Shown piece by piece: positions 34,814 to 48,361 of a stretch of DNA of 64,000 bases (the first letter of the stretch is position 1; every line of letters begins with the position of its first letter). The stretch comes from Campylobacter armoricus (lineage in GTDB: Bacteria > Campylobacterota > Campylobacteria > Campylobacterales > Campylobacteraceae), in assembly GCF_013372105.1 (NCBI RefSeq), contig NZ_CP053825.1, forward strand, positions 1,240,001-1,304,000, in the 5' to 3' direction. The notes under the pieces were generated by a model, which did no database searches, was not told the DNA's origin, and worked only from the letters and a program-made list of their open reading frames with translations. Made by a program: the position numbers and the translations under genes.

Positions 34814-35800
34814 ATGAAAATTTTAATCACCGGTGGCGCAGGATACATAGGTTCTCATACTTTAAAACAATTTTTAGAAACAAATCATGAAATTTGTGTG
34901 TTAGATAATCTTTCAAAAGGTAGCAAAAAAAGCTTAGATGAACTTTCTAAGATTAAACCTTTTAAGTTTTTTGAGCAAGATTTAAGCGATTATGCTGGGA
35001 TTAAAAAACTTTTTAAAGAAGAAAAATTTGATGCGATTGTGCATTTTGCAGCAAGTATTGAAGTGCCTGAAAGTATGGAAAATCCTTTAAAATACTATAT
35101 GAACAACACCGCAAATACAAGCAATTTAATCCAAACTTGTTTAGAAACAGGTGTAAAGAAATTCATTTTTTCTTCAACCGCAGCTACTTATGGAGAGCCA
35201 CAAACTCCTATCGTAGATGAACAAAGTCCGTTAGCACCGATTAATCCTTATGGGCAAAGCAAACTAATGAGTGAAAAAGTCTTACAAGATGCTAATATGG
35301 CTAATCCTGAATTTAAATACTGCATTTTAAGGTATTTCAATGTAGCAGGTGCTTGCATGAGTTATCCTATAGGTCAACGCTATCCAAAAGCTACTTTGCT
35401 TATCAAGGTTGCTGCTGAAGTAGCCATGGGAAAAAGAGAAAAGCTTTATATTTTTGGCGATGATTATAATACCAAAGATGGCACTTGTATAAGAGATTTT
35501 ATCCATGTTGATGATATTTCAAGTGCGCATTTAGCCGCTTTAGAATACCTAGAGAATAACGAAAGCAATATTTTCAATGTTGGCTATGGACATGGCTTTA
35601 GTGTAAAAGAAGTTATTGAAACCATGAAAAAAGTAAGTGGAGTTGATTTTAAAGTAGAGCTTGCACCAAAAAGAGCTGGGGATCCTTCTGTACTTATTTC
35701 AAATGCAGATAAAATCAAAACTCTAACTAATTGGAAACCAAAATATGATGATTTAGAATTAATCTGCAAAAGTGCTTATGAGTGGGAAAAACAGTGTTAA
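34814..35800 (+). CDS. gne: UDP-GlcNAc/Glc 4-epimerase Gne
   Basis: A 328-residue GalE-family epimerase. GGAGYIGSH binds [14 protein letters not shown] holds the Ser-Thr-Thr region, and YGQSK has the catalytic Tyr (about 146) and Lys. In C. jejuni the equivalent enzyme makes both UDP-Gal and UDP-GalNAc, feeding LOS, capsule and the N-glycan. AAGGA lies 7 bases before the ATG. It overlaps the pglK GTG start, so it leads the pgl operon. Confidence 0.92.
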   Translation: MKILITGGAGYIGSHTLKQFLETNHEICVLDNLSKGSKKSLDELSKIKPFKFFEQDLSDYAGIKKLFKEEKFDAIVHFAASIEVPESMENPLKYYMNNTANTSNLIQTCLETGVKKFIFSSTAATYGEPQTPIVDEQSPLAPINPYGQSKLMSEKVLQDANMANPEFKYCILRYFNVAGACMSYPIGQRYPKATLLIKVAAEVAMGKREKLYIFGDDYNTKDGTCIRDFIHVDDISSAHLAALEYLENNESNIFNVGYGHGFSVKEVIETMKKVSGVDFKVELAPKRAGDPSVLISNADKIKTLTNWKPKYDDLELICKSAYEWEKQC

Positions 35801-37488
35801 AAAAACTTTTTTATATACTCAATGCCCATGATAAGAAATTTTTATTTGCTTTACTTATTTTTTCTATTTTTATAGGATTTATAGAAAGCTTTGCTATTTC
35901 TTTAATCATGCCTTTTGTATCAGTGGCGAGTAATTTTGAGCTTTTAGAAAAAAGCTCCTATTTTCAACCTATATATGAGTATTTAAATTTACCAAGTTAT
36001 AAAATTATTGCTTATTTTGGCTGTATATTAATCGCCTTTTATATTTTTAGAGCCTTTTTAAATGCTTTTTATTTTCATTTGCTCGCACGCTTTTCTAAAG
36101 GGCGCTATCACAGCCTTGCTTGTCGTATTTTTGATAAATACTTACATCTTGAATATGAAAATTTTACTAATAAAAATCAATCAGAACTTTTAAAAACTAT
36201 CACTCAAGAAGTATTTCATTTAAGCACTTTAATTAGTGCATTTTTGCTTATGCTAAGTGAAAGCTTTGTGGTGTTTTTGCTTTATACTTTATTGCTAATT
36301 ATCAACTATAAAATCACCCTAGCTTTAAGTGCTTTTTTACTTTTAAATGCTTTTATTTTGATTAAAATTCTCTCACCCTTAGTGAAAAAAGCTTCCATAG
36401 CTAGAGAAGAGGCGATGAAAAATTATTTTGAAATTTTAAATGCAAATTTAAACAATCTTAAAATCATCAAACTCAAAACCAAAGAACAAAGCACACAAAA
36501 GCTTTATGAAATTCAAAGTGGGCTTTTTGCCAAAGCAAACATTAGCAATGAAAGCATGTCAAGCATACCTAGAATTTATCTCGAAGGTATAGGTTTTTGT
36601 ATGCTTTGTTTTATCGTGGTGTATTTGGTTTTAAGATATGAAAGTGATATTTCATCTATTTTAGCAACTATTACCATTTTTGTAGTAGCTCTTTATAGGC
36701 TTATGCCAAGTGCAAATCGTATCATTACAAGTTATAATGAAATCACATATTATAAAAACTCTTTAGATATTATTTATAACATACTTAATGAAAAAGAAGA
36801 AAAGCTAGGTGATGAAAATATTGAATTTAAAGAAAAAATCGCTTTAAAAAATCTTTTCTTTGCTTATAAGGGTAAGAAAAATTTATTTAAAAATTTAAAT
36901 TTTACACTTAAAAAAAATGAAAAAATCGCTTTTATAGGCAAAAGTGGGAGTGGAAAAAGCACTTTGGTCGATCTTATCATAGGTCTTTTAAAACCAAGTG
37001 ATGGAACAATTTTTGTTGATAGTGTTAAATTAAGCGAAAATAATTTAAAAAGTTTTAGAAGTAAAATTGGCTACATACCTCAACAAATTTATCTTTTTAA
37101 TGATTCTATTGCTAAAAATATTAGTTTTGGAGAAGAAGTTGATGAAAAACTTTTACATAAAGTTATAAAACAAGCTAATCTTGAAAGTTTTGTTAATTCA
37201 CTTGAAGATGGAGTGCATACCAAGGTAGGTGATTCAGGTTCGTTTTTAAGTGGCGGACAAAGACAAAGAATAGCCATAGCAAGAGCACTTTACCAACAAC
37301 CTGAAATTTTAGTTTTAGATGAAGCAACTAGTGCTCTTGATCAAGAAAGTGAAGCAAAAATTATGGAAGAAATTTATAAAATTTCAAAAGATAAAACTTT
37401 AATCATCATCGCTCATAGACTCTCAACCATACAAGGCTGTGATAGAGTATTTGAAGTAGATCATGGAAATTTAAAGGAACAAGTATGA
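35794..37488 (+). CDS. pglK: Lipid-linked oligosaccharide flippase PglK
   Basis: A 564-residue ABC half-transporter that flips undecaprenyl-linked heptasaccharide-type glycan into the periplasm. The membrane part spans about 1-310. The ATPase domain has Walker [10 protein letters not shown] near 383, the signature LSGGQRQR, Walker [13 protein letters not shown] and the switch His in IIAHRLST. I chose the GTG at 35794 because it gives MLKKLF, matching the remembered C. jejuni start and length; a GTG at 35782 is also open. It overlaps gne by 7 bases and pglH by 4. Confidence 0.93.
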   Translation: MLKKLFYILNAHDKKFLFALLIFSIFIGFIESFAISLIMPFVSVASNFELLEKSSYFQPIYEYLNLPSYKIIAYFGCILIAFYIFRAFLNAFYFHLLARFSKGRYHSLACRIFDKYLHLEYENFTNKNQSELLKTITQEVFHLSTLISAFLLMLSESFVVFLLYTLLLIINYKITLALSAFLLLNAFILIKILSPLVKKASIAREEAMKNYFEILNANLNNLKIIKLKTKEQSTQKLYEIQSGLFAKANISNESMSSIPRIYLEGIGFCMLCFIVVYLVLRYESDISSILATITIFVVALYRLMPSANRIITSYNEITYYKNSLDIIYNILNEKEEKLGDENIEFKEKIALKNLFFAYKGKKNLFKNLNFTLKKNEKIAFIGKSGSGKSTLVDLIIGLLKPSDGTIFVDSVKLSENNLKSFRSKIGYIPQQIYLFNDSIAKNISFGEEVDEKLLHKVIKQANLESFVNSLEDGVHTKVGDSGSFLSGGQRQRIAIARALYQQPEILVLDEATSALDQESEAKIMEEIYKISKDKTLIIIAHRLSTIQGCDRVFEVDHGNLKEQV

Positions 37489-38549
37489 AAATCACTTTCA
37501 TTATAGCGACTTTAAATTCAGGTGGTGCTGAAAGAGTATTAGTCACTTTAGCTAATGAGTTTTGTAAAAATCATGAAATAAATATTATTAAATTTCATAA
37601 AGAAGACTCATTTTACAAGCTTGATCCAAAAATCAACCTTTTCACCCTAGAACAATTTGACTTTTCTACTCTTTATAATAAAATAGTCTCACGCATTAAA
37701 AAATTCAAAGCTTTAAAACAAGCACTTAAAAACCATGAAAGTGATGTTTTTATCTCATTTTTAGATACAACCAATATTGCTTGTATTTGGGCAAACAAAG
37801 ACTCAAATATACCTTTAATCATTAGTGAACATAGCTCTTATACTTATTTAAAATCTAAAATTTGGAAATTTTTACGCCGTATAAGTTTTCCTTATGCTAA
37901 TGCTTTAACAGTGCTAAGTAATGATGATAAAAAATACTATGAAAGCTTTGTTAAAAAAGTTATCAATATGCCAAATCCTTGCCATTTTCACCCCATAAAA
38001 GAAAATTTAGAAAAAGAAAATAATGTCATTTTCGTAGGCAGACTTGATCATAACAAAAACGCTTCAATGTTTTTAAAAGCTATTGCAAGGTTGGATAAAA
38101 ATTTACAAAATCAATATAATTTTTTAATAGCAGGTGATGGAGAATTAAGACAAGATTTAGAACTAGAAGCCAAGAGTTTAAATATCAAAGTTCAATTTTT
38201 AGGTAAAGTTGAAAATATGCAAGAATTATACAAAAAAGCAAAAATTATTTGTCTTTGTTCTTTTATAGAAGGTTTGCCAACGATTTTACTTGAAAGTTTA
38301 TATTATCAAGTAGCACGCATTAGTACTAAATACACAAGTGGTCACAAAGATTTAATCGATGATGGTAAAGATGGGTTTTTAGTAGATTTAGATGATGAAA
38401 AGGCTTTAAGTGAAAAACTCACCCTTTTAATGCAAGATGAAAATTTAAGAAAAGAATTAGCACTCAATGCTCAAAAACGATGTAAAGATTATGAAGTAGC
38501 CAATGTGGCACAAAAGTGGCTTGGTTTAATCAAAGAAGTAAGGGTTTAA
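37485..38549 (+). CDS. pglH: GalNAc polymerase PglH
   Basis: A 354-residue GT4 enzyme, the position and size expected for PglH, which adds the last three GalNAc residues to the lipid-linked glycan. [19 protein letters not shown] is the N-terminal motif; [10 protein letters not shown] and [18 protein letters not shown] form the UDP-GalNAc site. ATGA overlaps pglK. In C. jejuni pglI, the branching glucosyltransferase, comes next; here pglJ follows directly after one base. Confidence 0.88.
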   Translation: MKITFIIATLNSGGAERVLVTLANEFCKNHEINIIKFHKEDSFYKLDPKINLFTLEQFDFSTLYNKIVSRIKKFKALKQALKNHESDVFISFLDTTNIACIWANKDSNIPLIISEHSSYTYLKSKIWKFLRRISFPYANALTVLSNDDKKYYESFVKKVINMPNPCHFHPIKENLEKENNVIFVGRLDHNKNASMFLKAIARLDKNLQNQYNFLIAGDGELRQDLELEAKSLNIKVQFLGKVENMQELYKKAKIICLCSFIEGLPTILLESLYYQVARISTKYTSGHKDLIDDGKDGFLVDLDDEKALSEKLTLLMQDENLRKELALNAQKRCKDYEVANVAQKWLGLIKEVRV

Positions 38550-38550
38550 A

Positions 38551-39651
38551 ATGAAAAAACTTGCAATTTTTATATATTCTTTAGGAAGTGGTGGTGCTGA
38601 AAGAGTTGTATCCACATTGCTACCGATTTTAAATTTGAAATACGAAGTACATTTGATTTTGATGAATGATAAAATTTCATATGATATTCCTGAAGTTAAT
38701 ATTCATTATCTTGAAAAATCAATCCCAAGCGAAAGTAATTTAGCCAAATTTTTAAAACTACCCTTACTAGCTATGAAATACAAAAAACTTTGTGAAGATT
38801 TAAAAATAGATTTACAATTTGTATTATTAAATAGACCTAATTATATTGCATTAATGGCAAAATCTCTAGGACTTAAATCAACTCTTATCATCAATGAATG
38901 CACCACTCCAAGTGTGATTTATAAACACAATAATCTAAATTCTTTTATCAATAAATTTCTTATAAAAAAGCTTTATAATAAAGCAGATTTAATCTTAGCA
39001 AATTCTTTAGGCAACAAAGAAGATTTAATACAAAATTTCAACATAGAAGCTAAGAAATGTGATATTTTATACAATGCCATAGATTTAGAGAATATTTTAG
39101 AAAAATCTAAAGAGAAAATAGACTTTAAAGAGCCTTTTATACTAAGCGTTGGAAGGCTTGATCATGGTAAAAATCATACTATGCTTATAAGAGCTTATGC
39201 AAAAGTTAAAACTGATTTAAAATTAGTCATTTTAGGTGAGGGTATTTTAAAAGATGAGCTTTTAGCTTTAATTGAAGAATTAAATTTAAAAAATAAAGTC
39301 TTTTTGCTAGGTTTTGATAAAAATCCTTATAAATACATGAGTAAATGTGATTTTTTTGCTTTTGCTTCAAGTTTTGAGGGTTTTTCAAATGTTTTAATCG
39401 AGTGCTTAGCTTGTAATTGTGCTGTGCTTTGTACTGATCACAAAAGTGGTGCAAGAGAGTTATTTTTAAATGATGAATTTGGGCTTTTAGTAAAGGTAGA
39501 TGATGAAAAAGCTATGCAAGAAGGTTTAGAAAAAATGTGTAATGATGAAGAATTAAAAACAAACTATAGACAAAAAGCTTTTTTGCGTGCAAAAGAATTT
39601 GATAAAATTAGCATAGCAAAGCAATTGTTTGAATTTTTTAATAAGGTTTAA
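38551..39651 (+). CDS. pglJ: GalNAc transferase PglJ
   Basis: A 366-residue GT4 enzyme with the N-terminal [19 protein letters not shown] and the donor-site motifs [15 protein letters not shown] and [17 protein letters not shown]. PglJ adds the second GalNAc after PglA. It is closely related to PglH, so the pair is assigned by order and length (C. jejuni PglJ is about 365 residues). It ends one base before pglB. Confidence 0.88.
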   Translation: MKKLAIFIYSLGSGGAERVVSTLLPILNLKYEVHLILMNDKISYDIPEVNIHYLEKSIPSESNLAKFLKLPLLAMKYKKLCEDLKIDLQFVLLNRPNYIALMAKSLGLKSTLIINECTTPSVIYKHNNLNSFINKFLIKKLYNKADLILANSLGNKEDLIQNFNIEAKKCDILYNAIDLENILEKSKEKIDFKEPFILSVGRLDHGKNHTMLIRAYAKVKTDLKLVILGEGILKDELLALIEELNLKNKVFLLGFDKNPYKYMSKCDFFAFASSFEGFSNVLIECLACNCAVLCTDHKSGARELFLNDEFGLLVKVDDEKAMQEGLEKMCNDEELKTNYRQKAFLRAKEFDKISIAKQLFEFFNKV

Positions 39652-39652
39652 A

Positions 39653-41791
39653 ATGAAATTTCAGCAAAACTTTACTAGTAATAATTCTATAAAATATACT
39701 TGTGTTTTAATCCTTCTAGCTTTTGCTTTTAGTATTTTGTGTAGATTATACTGGGTAGCTTGGGCGAGTGAGTTTTATGAGTTTTTCTTTAATGATCAAC
39801 TTATGATCACAACTAATGATGGTTATGCTTTTGCAGAAGGTGCAAGAGATATGATAGCAGGCTTTCATCAAGCTAATGATTTATCTTATTTTGGAAGCTC
39901 ACTTTCTACTTTAACTTATTGGCTTTATAATATTTTACCTTTTAGCTTTGAAAGTATTATTTTATATATGAGTACTTTTTTTGCTTCTTTGATTGTTGTG
40001 CCTATTATATTAATCGCAAGAGAATACAAACTCACTACTTATGGCTTTATAGCAGCTTTGCTTGCAAGTATTGCAAATAGTTATTATAACCGCACTATGA
40101 GTGGGTATTATGATACTGATATGTTGGTTTTAGTTTTACCAATGTTTATTTTGCTTACTTTTATACGCTTAACTATCAATAAAGATATTTTCACCCTTCT
40201 TTTAAGTCCGATTTTCATCATGATTTATTTATGGTGGTATCCATCAAGCTATTCTTTAAATTTTGCCATGATAGGACTTTTTGGACTTTATATTTTAGTA
40301 TTTCATAGAAAAGAAAAGATTTTTTATCTAGCTATTGCTTTAATGATTATTGCTTTAAGTATGCTAGCATGGCAATATAAACTTGCTTTTATTGTATTGT
40401 TATTTGCTATTTTTGCTTTTAAAGAAGAAAAAATCAATTTTTATATGATTTGGAGTCTGATTTTTATCAGTATATTGATTTTGTTTTTGAGTGGTGGTTT
40501 AGATCCTGTTTTATACCAGCTAAAGTTTTATGTTCTCAAAGCTTCAGATGTACAAAATTTAAAAGATGCTGCTTTTGTATATTTTAATGTTAATGAAACC
40601 ATTATGGAAGTAAATACCATTGATCCTGAAGTATTTATGCAAAGAATTAGCTCTAGTGTTTTGGTATTTATTCTTTCTTTTATAGGTTTTATCTTACTTT
40701 GTAAAGATCACAAAAGTATGCTTTTAGCCCTACCTATGCTTGCTTTAGGTTTTATGGCTTTAAGAGCTGGGCTTAGATTTACCATTTATGCAGTTCCTGT
40801 AATGGCTTTGGGTTTTGGATACTTTTTATATGCATTTTTTAATTTTTTAGAAAAAAAACAAATAAAACTTAGTTTAAAAAATAAAAACATCTTACTAATA
40901 TTCATTACATTTTTTAGCATAATACCTGCCTTATTACATATATATTATTATAAATCATCTACCGTTTTTACTTCTTATGAAGCTAGTATTTTAAATGATT
41001 TAAAAAATAAAGCTCAAAGAGAAGATTATGTTCTTACTTGGTGGGATTATGGTTATCCAATACGCTATTATAGTGATGTAAAAACCTTAATCGATGGTGG
41101 AAAACACCTAGGAAAAGATAACTTCTTCTCATCTTTTATCTTAAGCAAAGAACAAATTCCAGCAGCTAATATGGCAAGACTTAGTGTGGAATATACAGAA
41201 AAATCTTTTAAAGAAAACTATCCTGATATTTTAAAAGCTATGGTTAAAGATTATAATCAAACAAATGCTACAAATTTTTTAGAAAGTTTAAATAATAAAG
41301 ATTTTAAATTTGATACTAACAAAACAAGAGATGTATATATTTATATGCCTTATAGAATGTTACGCATTATGCCTGTTGTAGCTCAATTTGCAAATACAAA
41401 TCCTGATAATGGAGAACAAGAAAAAAGTTTATTTTTCTCTCAAGCTAACGCTATAGCTCAAGATAAAACCACAGGTTCTGTTATGCTTGATAATGGAGTA
41501 GAAATTATCAATGATTTTAGAGCTTTAAAACTAGAAGGTGCGACTATACCTTTAAAAGCTTTTGTAGATATAGAATCAATCACTAATGGCAAATTTTATT
41601 ACAATGAAATTGATTCAAAAGCTCAAATTTATTTACTCTTTTTAAGAGAATACAAAAGCTTTGTGATTTTAGATGAAAGTCTTTACAATAGTTCTTATAT
41701 ACAGATGTTTTTATTAAATCAATACGATCAAGATTTATTTGAGCAAATTACCAATGATGCAAGAGCAAAAATTTATAGGCTAAAAAAATGA
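39653..41791 (+). CDS. pglB: Oligosaccharyltransferase PglB
   Basis: A 712-residue membrane enzyme that moves the glycan en bloc to Asn in D/E-x-N-x-S/T sites in the periplasm. There are about 13 N-terminal membrane helices and a C-terminal periplasmic domain. The catalytic Asp is D56 (TTNDGYAF), and a TIMEVN motif around residues 316-321 contains the external-loop Glu. The acceptor-binding WWDYG lies at 463-467. I chose the ATG at 39653, which gives the length and N-terminus I remember for C. lari PglB. A frame extends 8 codons upstream but overlaps pglJ by 23 bases. Confidence 0.96.
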   Translation: MKFQQNFTSNNSIKYTCVLILLAFAFSILCRLYWVAWASEFYEFFFNDQLMITTNDGYAFAEGARDMIAGFHQANDLSYFGSSLSTLTYWLYNILPFSFESIILYMSTFFASLIVVPIILIAREYKLTTYGFIAALLASIANSYYNRTMSGYYDTDMLVLVLPMFILLTFIRLTINKDIFTLLLSPIFIMIYLWWYPSSYSLNFAMIGLFGLYILVFHRKEKIFYLAIALMIIALSMLAWQYKLAFIVLLFAIFAFKEEKINFYMIWSLIFISILILFLSGGLDPVLYQLKFYVLKASDVQNLKDAAFVYFNVNETIMEVNTIDPEVFMQRISSSVLVFILSFIGFILLCKDHKSMLLALPMLALGFMALRAGLRFTIYAVPVMALGFGYFLYAFFNFLEKKQIKLSLKNKNILLIFITFFSIIPALLHIYYYKSSTVFTSYEASILNDLKNKAQREDYVLTWWDYGYPIRYYSDVKTLIDGGKHLGKDNFFSSFILSKEQIPAANMARLSVEYTEKSFKENYPDILKAMVKDYNQTNATNFLESLNNKDFKFDTNKTRDVYIYMPYRMLRIMPVVAQFANTNPDNGEQEKSLFFSQANAIAQDKTTGSVMLDNGVEIINDFRALKLEGATIPLKAFVDIESITNGKFYYNEIDSKAQIYLLFLREYKSFVILDESLYNSSYIQMFLLNQYDQDLFEQITNDARAKIYRLKK

Positions 41792-42915
41792 AAATAGGAA
41801 TTTTAACCCATAGTGCAATGAGTGTGTATTATTTTCGTCTTGCACTCATTAGAGCTTTAGAAAAAAATAATCATGAAGTTATAATCATCACTCCAAAAGA
41901 TGATTTTGCTATCAAATTACAAGAGCTAGGCTATAAGGTTTGCTTTTATGATTTGGCTAGATCAAGCATTAATCCTTTGGTTGTTTTTAAAAATCTACTT
42001 AGTTTAAAAAATACACTTAAAAGTTTAAATTTAGATCTTTTACAAACAAGCGCACACAAAAGCAATACAACAGGTATTATAGCAGCTAAAATGGCAGGCA
42101 TTAAATATACTTTTGGCTTGGTTGAGGGCTTAGGAAGTTTTTATATTGATGATGATTTTAAAAGCAAATTAGTAAGAATGAGTATTAACTTACTTTATAA
42201 AATTTCTTTTAAACTTGCCAATGGTTTTATTTTTGTCAATGAAAGCAATGCTTTATTTATGAAAAATTTAGGCTTACAAGAAGAAAAAATAAAAATCATT
42301 AAATCAGTAGGGTTAAATTTAAAACAATTTTTACCTTTAAAAATTACCACAGAAGAAAAACAAGCTTTTTTAAAAAAATATAATATGCCCGATAAACCTA
42401 TTGTTTTAATGATTTCAAGAGCACTTTGGCATAAAGGTATTAAAGAATTTTATGAAGCAAGTAAAATTTTAAAAGATAAGGCAAATTTTGTTCTAGTGGG
42501 TGGAGTTGATGATAATAAATCTTGTGCTCCATTAGAATTTTTACACTCAAATGATGTTTTTTATCTAGGTGCAAGAAGCGATATTACACATTTATTAAAT
42601 TTATGCGATATTTTTGTTTTACCAAGTTATAAAGAAGGCTATCCAAGAACCGTTTTAGAAGCACAAGCTTGTAAAAAAGCGTGTGTGGTAAGTGATGCTG
42701 AAGGTTGCATTGAAGCAGTGGATAATGCCATAGATGGTTTAATTTGTAAAAGCAAAGATAGTAAAGATTTAGCAGAAAAAATTGCTGTTTTATTAGAGGA
42801 TGAAAAACTAAAAAATACTTTAGCACAAAATGCTTTTCTTAGGGCACAAAATTATGATGAGAATATCATAGCTTTGAAATATCTTGACTTTTATAGGGGT
42901 TTTATAAATGTATAA
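41788..42915 (+). CDS. pglA: GalNAc transferase PglA
   Basis: A 375-residue GT4 enzyme that adds the first GalNAc to undecaprenyl-diphosphate-linked bacillosamine. [16 protein letters not shown] and LVEGLGSFY lie in the N-terminal acceptor domain. [16 protein letters not shown] and [17 protein letters not shown] make the UDP-GalNAc site. It overlaps pglB by 4 bases and pglC by 8. Confidence 0.92.
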   Translation: MKIGILTHSAMSVYYFRLALIRALEKNNHEVIIITPKDDFAIKLQELGYKVCFYDLARSSINPLVVFKNLLSLKNTLKSLNLDLLQTSAHKSNTTGIIAAKMAGIKYTFGLVEGLGSFYIDDDFKSKLVRMSINLLYKISFKLANGFIFVNESNALFMKNLGLQEEKIKIIKSVGLNLKQFLPLKITTEEKQAFLKKYNMPDKPIVLMISRALWHKGIKEFYEASKILKDKANFVLVGGVDDNKSCAPLEFLHSNDVFYLGARSDITHLLNLCDIFVLPSYKEGYPRTVLEAQACKKACVVSDAEGCIEAVDNAIDGLICKSKDSKDLAEKIAVLLEDEKLKNTLAQNAFLRAQNYDENIIALKYLDFYRGFINV

Positions 42916-43496
42916 AAATGGTTTAAAGCGTGTTTTTGACTTTTTTTTGGCTTTGATTTTATTAGTTATTTTTTTACCCTTTATAATACTCATTGCAATT
43001 ATCTTAAAAATTGTGCAAGGAAGTGTTCTTTTTAAACAAGCAAGACCGGGATTGAATGAAAAAATTTTTTATATTTATAAATTCAAAACAATGAGTGATG
43101 AAACAGATAAAAATGGAGAATTACTTCCTGATGAATTACGCCTAAAGCCTTTTGGCAAACTAGTTAGAAGTTTGAGTTTAGATGAATTACCGCAGCTTTT
43201 TAATGTACTTAAAGGTGATATGAGTTTCATAGGCCCAAGACCTTTGCTTGTAGAATACTTGCCCTTATACAACCAAGAACAAAAAAAACGCCATAATGTA
43301 AGACCTGGTATTACAGGTTGGGCACAAATTAATGGACGAAATGCTATTTCTTGGGAGCAAAAATTTAAATATGATGTAGAATATGTGCAAAATTGTTCTT
43401 TTTTATTTGATCTTAAAATATTTTTTATGACTATCATTAAAGTTTTAAAAAGAAGTGGGGTTAATAAAGAAGGAACTGCTACAACGGATAAATTCA

Positions 43497-43510
<14 letters not shown>
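42908..43510 (+). CDS. pglC: Phosphoglycosyl transferase PglC
   Basis: A 200-residue monotopic enzyme that starts glycan assembly by moving phospho-diNAc-bacillosamine to undecaprenyl phosphate. One re-entrant N-terminal helix (about 9-35) holds it in the membrane. The catalytic Asp-Glu pair is D92-E93 in SLDELPQ, followed by [13 protein letters not shown] and [14 protein letters not shown]. It overlaps pglA by 8 bases and pglD by 14. Confidence 0.94.
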
Positions 43511-45250
<1,740 letters not shown>

Positions 45251-45251
45251 G

Positions 45252-47015
45252 ATGGATTATAAAAGCAAACGCTTAGGTTTTTTCCTAAGTGCTGATATTT
45301 TACTTTTTGTAATAAGCATTTATTTGTCTTTTTCTTTACGCTTTAGTGCAGATATCCCAAGCAATTTTTATGAAGGTATGTTTAAAAGTGCTGTGATTTT
45401 AATCTTACTTAAAATCATTTTTCTAGCATTTTTTAGAATTTATCAAGTTGCTTGGAGATTTTTTTCACTTAATGAAGCACGCAAATTAGTCATTGCGTTA
45501 GCTTTAGCAGAACTTGTATTTTTGGCAATTTATTATTTTTATGATGATTTTTTCAACCCTTTTCCTAGAAGCGTTATAGGAATAGATTTTGTTTTATCTT
45601 GCATGCTAATTGGAAGTTTGCGTATTAGCAAAAGAATGGTGGTTGATTTTAGAAAACCAAAATACAATGACGAATATCCTTGTATAGTAGTTGGAGCTAC
45701 TTCAAAGGCTTTGCATTTATTAAAAGGAGCTAAAGAAGGAAGCTTGGGACTTTTTCCTATAGCTGTAGTAGATGAGCGTAAAAACTTAATAGGCACTTAT
45801 TGTGATAAATTTATAGTTGAAGAAAAAGAAGCGATTAAAAAATATACCGCTGAAGGTATTCATACTGCTATCATTGCTTTAAAACTTGAGCAAGAAGAAC
45901 TTAAAAAGCTTTTTGATGAGCTAATTGCTTATGGGATTAATGATATAAAACTCTTTTCTTTTACACAAAATGAAGCTAGAGATATAAGCATTGAAGATTT
46001 ACTAGCACGCAAACCAAAAGATTTAGATAATGCTTGCGTAATTGATTTTATCAAAAATAAAATAGTTTTAGTTAGTGGAGCCGGTGGAACTATAGGAAGT
46101 GAGCTTTGCAAACAATGTATCAAATTTGGCGCAAAACACTTAATCATGCTTGATCATAGTGAATATAATTTATATAAAATCAACGAAGAATTAAGCCCGT
46201 ATAAAGAAAAAATTGAACCTATTATGATGAGTATTTTAGACAAAGAAGCTCTAGAAAAACTTTTACAAGAAAAAAACATAGATTTAATTTTACACGCAGC
46301 AGCTTATAAACATGTTCCTTTGTGTGAGCAAAATCCACATTCGGCTATTTTAAATAACATCATAGGTACCAAAAATTTAATCGATCTTGCAAAAACTTAT
46401 AAGGTTGCTAAATTTGTTATGATAAGTACTGATAAAGCTGTAAGGCCAACTAATATCATGGGTTGTACAAAAAGAATTTGTGAGCTTTATGCGCTAAGTT
46501 CAAGTTGTGAAAATTTTGAAGTAGCTTGTGTGCGTTTTGGTAATGTTTTAGGCTCAAGTGGAAGTGTTATACCTAAATTCAAAGCCCAAATTGCTGCTAA
46601 TGAGCCACTTACCCTTACTCATCCTAATATAGTGCGTTATTTTATGCTAGTAGATGAAGCTGTACAACTTGTCTTGCAAGCTGCTGCTATTGCTAAAGGT
46701 GGAGAATTATTTGTCCTTGATATGGGCGAACCAGTAAAAATTATGGATCTAGCTAAAAAAATGCTTTTACTTTCTAATAAAAAATTAGAGATAAAAATCA
46801 CTGGACTTAGAAAAGGTGAAAAGCTCTATGAAGAACTTTTAATTCACGAAAATGATTTAAAAACGCAATATGAAAGTATTTTTGTAACTACTAGTGAAAT
46901 TAAGGATCTAAAAATTTTAAATAAGGAAATAGAAAGATTACTTCAAAGCCCAGATCCTACAAAAGTTTTAAAGGAAATTGTACCTGAATTTAATCACAAT
47001 AAAAATGGAGAATAA
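45252..47015 (+). CDS. pglF: Membrane UDP-GlcNAc 4,6-dehydratase PglF
   Basis: A 587-residue enzyme that starts bacillosamine synthesis. Four N-terminal membrane helices (about 8-125) precede two Rossmann-like domains. The catalytic SDR has [15 protein letters not shown] near 272-286 and [15 protein letters not shown] near 390-404, the latter with the Thr-Asp-Lys active-site triad of this inverting/retaining family. It ends the pgl operon; C. jejuni has pglG next, but here cheY follows after 116 bases. Confidence 0.94.
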   Translation: MDYKSKRLGFFLSADILLFVISIYLSFSLRFSADIPSNFYEGMFKSAVILILLKIIFLAFFRIYQVAWRFFSLNEARKLVIALALAELVFLAIYYFYDDFFNPFPRSVIGIDFVLSCMLIGSLRISKRMVVDFRKPKYNDEYPCIVVGATSKALHLLKGAKEGSLGLFPIAVVDERKNLIGTYCDKFIVEEKEAIKKYTAEGIHTAIIALKLEQEELKKLFDELIAYGINDIKLFSFTQNEARDISIEDLLARKPKDLDNACVIDFIKNKIVLVSGAGGTIGSELCKQCIKFGAKHLIMLDHSEYNLYKINEELSPYKEKIEPIMMSILDKEALEKLLQEKNIDLILHAAAYKHVPLCEQNPHSAILNNIIGTKNLIDLAKTYKVAKFVMISTDKAVRPTNIMGCTKRICELYALSSSCENFEVACVRFGNVLGSSGSVIPKFKAQIAANEPLTLTHPNIVRYFMLVDEAVQLVLQAAAIAKGGELFVLDMGEPVKIMDLAKKMLLLSNKKLEIKITGLRKGEKLYEELLIHENDLKTQYESIFVTTSEIKDLKILNKEIERLLQSPDPTKVLKEIVPEFNHNKNGE

Positions 47016-47043
47016 TTAAATTCTAATTTTATTTTAAAATTGA

Positions 47044-47089
47044 TATAATATACACTTTAATTGATTAATAAAAATAAAAATGATACAAT
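47044..47089 (+). promoter_or_regulatory. Two candidate extended -10 promoters of cheY
   Basis: TGATATAAT ends at 47049 and TGATACAAT ends at 47089, both in the 116-base gap between pglF and the cheY GTG. They are 40 bases apart, suggesting two starts. Predicted from sequence only. Confidence 0.5.
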
Positions 47090-47131
47090 TACATTTTAGT
47101 GTAAATTAAATAATCTAATAAAGGAAAAAAA

Positions 47132-47509
47132 GTGAAGTTATTGGTAGTTGATGATAGTTCTACTATGAGAAGAATAATCAAAAATACTCTTGTGAGATTA
47201 GGTCATAAAGATGTTTTAGAAGCTGAACATGGCGTTGAAGCTTGGGATTTACTTTCACAAAATGATGATATTAAAATTTTAATAACCGATTGGAATATGC
47301 CTGAAATGAATGGCTTAGAATTAGTCAAAAAAGTAAGAGCAGAAGAAAAATACACTGATATGCCTATTATCATGGTAACCACAGAAGGTGGTAAAGCTGA
47401 AGTTATCACTGCCTTAAAAGCAGGTGTAAATAACTATATTGTAAAACCTTTTACTCCTCAAGTATTAAAAGAAAAGCTTGAAGATGTTTTAGGAACTAAC
47501 GAAGGTTAA
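47132..47509 (+). CDS. cheY: Chemotaxis response regulator CheY
   Basis: A 125-residue single-domain receiver. It uses a GTG start with AAAGGA upstream. The acidic pocket is VVDDSS (D7, D8), the phosphoacceptor D53 is in TDWNMPEMNG, Thr lies in MVTTEGG and Lys in IVKPFTP. Phospho-CheY binds the flagellar switch. It has no output domain, as expected. Confidence 0.95.
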   Translation: MKLLVVDDSSTMRRIIKNTLVRLGHKDVLEAEHGVEAWDLLSQNDDIKILITDWNMPEMNGLELVKKVRAEEKYTDMPIIMVTTEGGKAEVITALKAGVNNYIVKPFTPQVLKEKLEDVLGTNEG

Positions 47510-47524
47510 TTATCTAAGTTTTTT

Positions 47525-48361
47525 ATGCAAACATATTATTACGAACTTTTTTTTCAAACAGACAAGGAATATTTAGATTTATTCCTTGATCTCGTTTTTT
47601 CTCTAGATATAGACGCCATAGAAGAAAAAGATGAGGGTGTTTATATACGCTCAGAAGAAGATATAGAACTCATTCAAATAGCCTTACATAATTTTCATCA
47701 AAAATTATGTGAAAAATTTAACACTAATATTTATTTTCACTCTACTTTAGAAAAAAAAGAAAATAAAAACTGGATAGAAGAATATAAAAAAGGCATACAA
47801 GCTTTAACCATTGATAAAATCCACATCCATACTACTTGGCAAGAAGCAAAAAAAGATAAAATTAATATCATCATAGATCCTGCCTTGGCTTTTGGCTCAG
47901 GACATCATGAAAGTACCTATACTTGCATAGAATTTTTACAAAAATACGCAAATAATTCTAAATTTTGCTTAGATGTAGGCTGTGGAAGCGGGATTTTAAG
48001 TATCATCATGGCAAAACTTGGAGCTAAAGTTCAAGCTTGTGATACTGATGAATTAGCTATAGTTGCCAGCAAAGAAAATGCAAAATTAAATCAAGTTTTA
48101 TTTGATGATATTTGGGTAGGTTCTGTTAATAAAAGCTTACATAAATATGATATAGTTGTTGCAAATATCATTGCTGATATTTTAATCATACTAGAAAAAG
48201 ATCTAAAAGACAAAACCAAGGAAGGTGGAATCTTAATCTTATCTGGTATTTTAAATAAATATGAAGAAAGAATTAAAGATAAATTCAAAGATTTAACTTT
48301 ATTAGAATGCAAGCATAAAGGAGAATGGTTGAGTTTAGCTTACAAAAAGGAAAAATTATAA
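47525..48361 (+). CDS. prmA: Ribosomal protein L11 methyltransferase
   Basis: A 278-residue SAM-dependent methyltransferase that trimethylates L11. The AdoMet motif LDVGCGSGILSIIMAK lies near 149-164 and is preceded by DPALAFGSGHHESTYTC, specific to PrmA. ANIIADILI follows as the substrate loop. It begins 15 bases after cheY, and its stop overlaps the ftsH ATG by one base. Confidence 0.93.
   Translation: MQTYYYELFFQTDKEYLDLFLDLVFSLDIDAIEEKDEGVYIRSEEDIELIQIALHNFHQKLCEKFNTNIYFHSTLEKKENKNWIEEYKKGIQALTIDKIHIHTTWQEAKKDKINIIIDPALAFGSGHHESTYTCIEFLQKYANNSKFCLDVGCGSGILSIIMAKLGAKVQACDTDELAIVASKENAKLNQVLFDDIWVGSVNKSLHKYDIVVANIIADILIILEKDLKDKTKEGGILILSGILNKYEERIKDKFKDLTLLECKHKGEWLSLAYKKEKL

Noticed and set aside
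39629-39652. Upstream start for pglB giving 720 residues
   Set aside because: It would overlap pglJ by 23 bases, and the remembered C. lari PglB is 712 residues starting at 39653.
48325-48360. Upstream ATG for ftsH inside prmA
   Set aside because: The ATG at 48361 overlaps the prmA stop (TAATG) with a good ribosome site, and FtsH N-termini do not carry the extra 12 residues.
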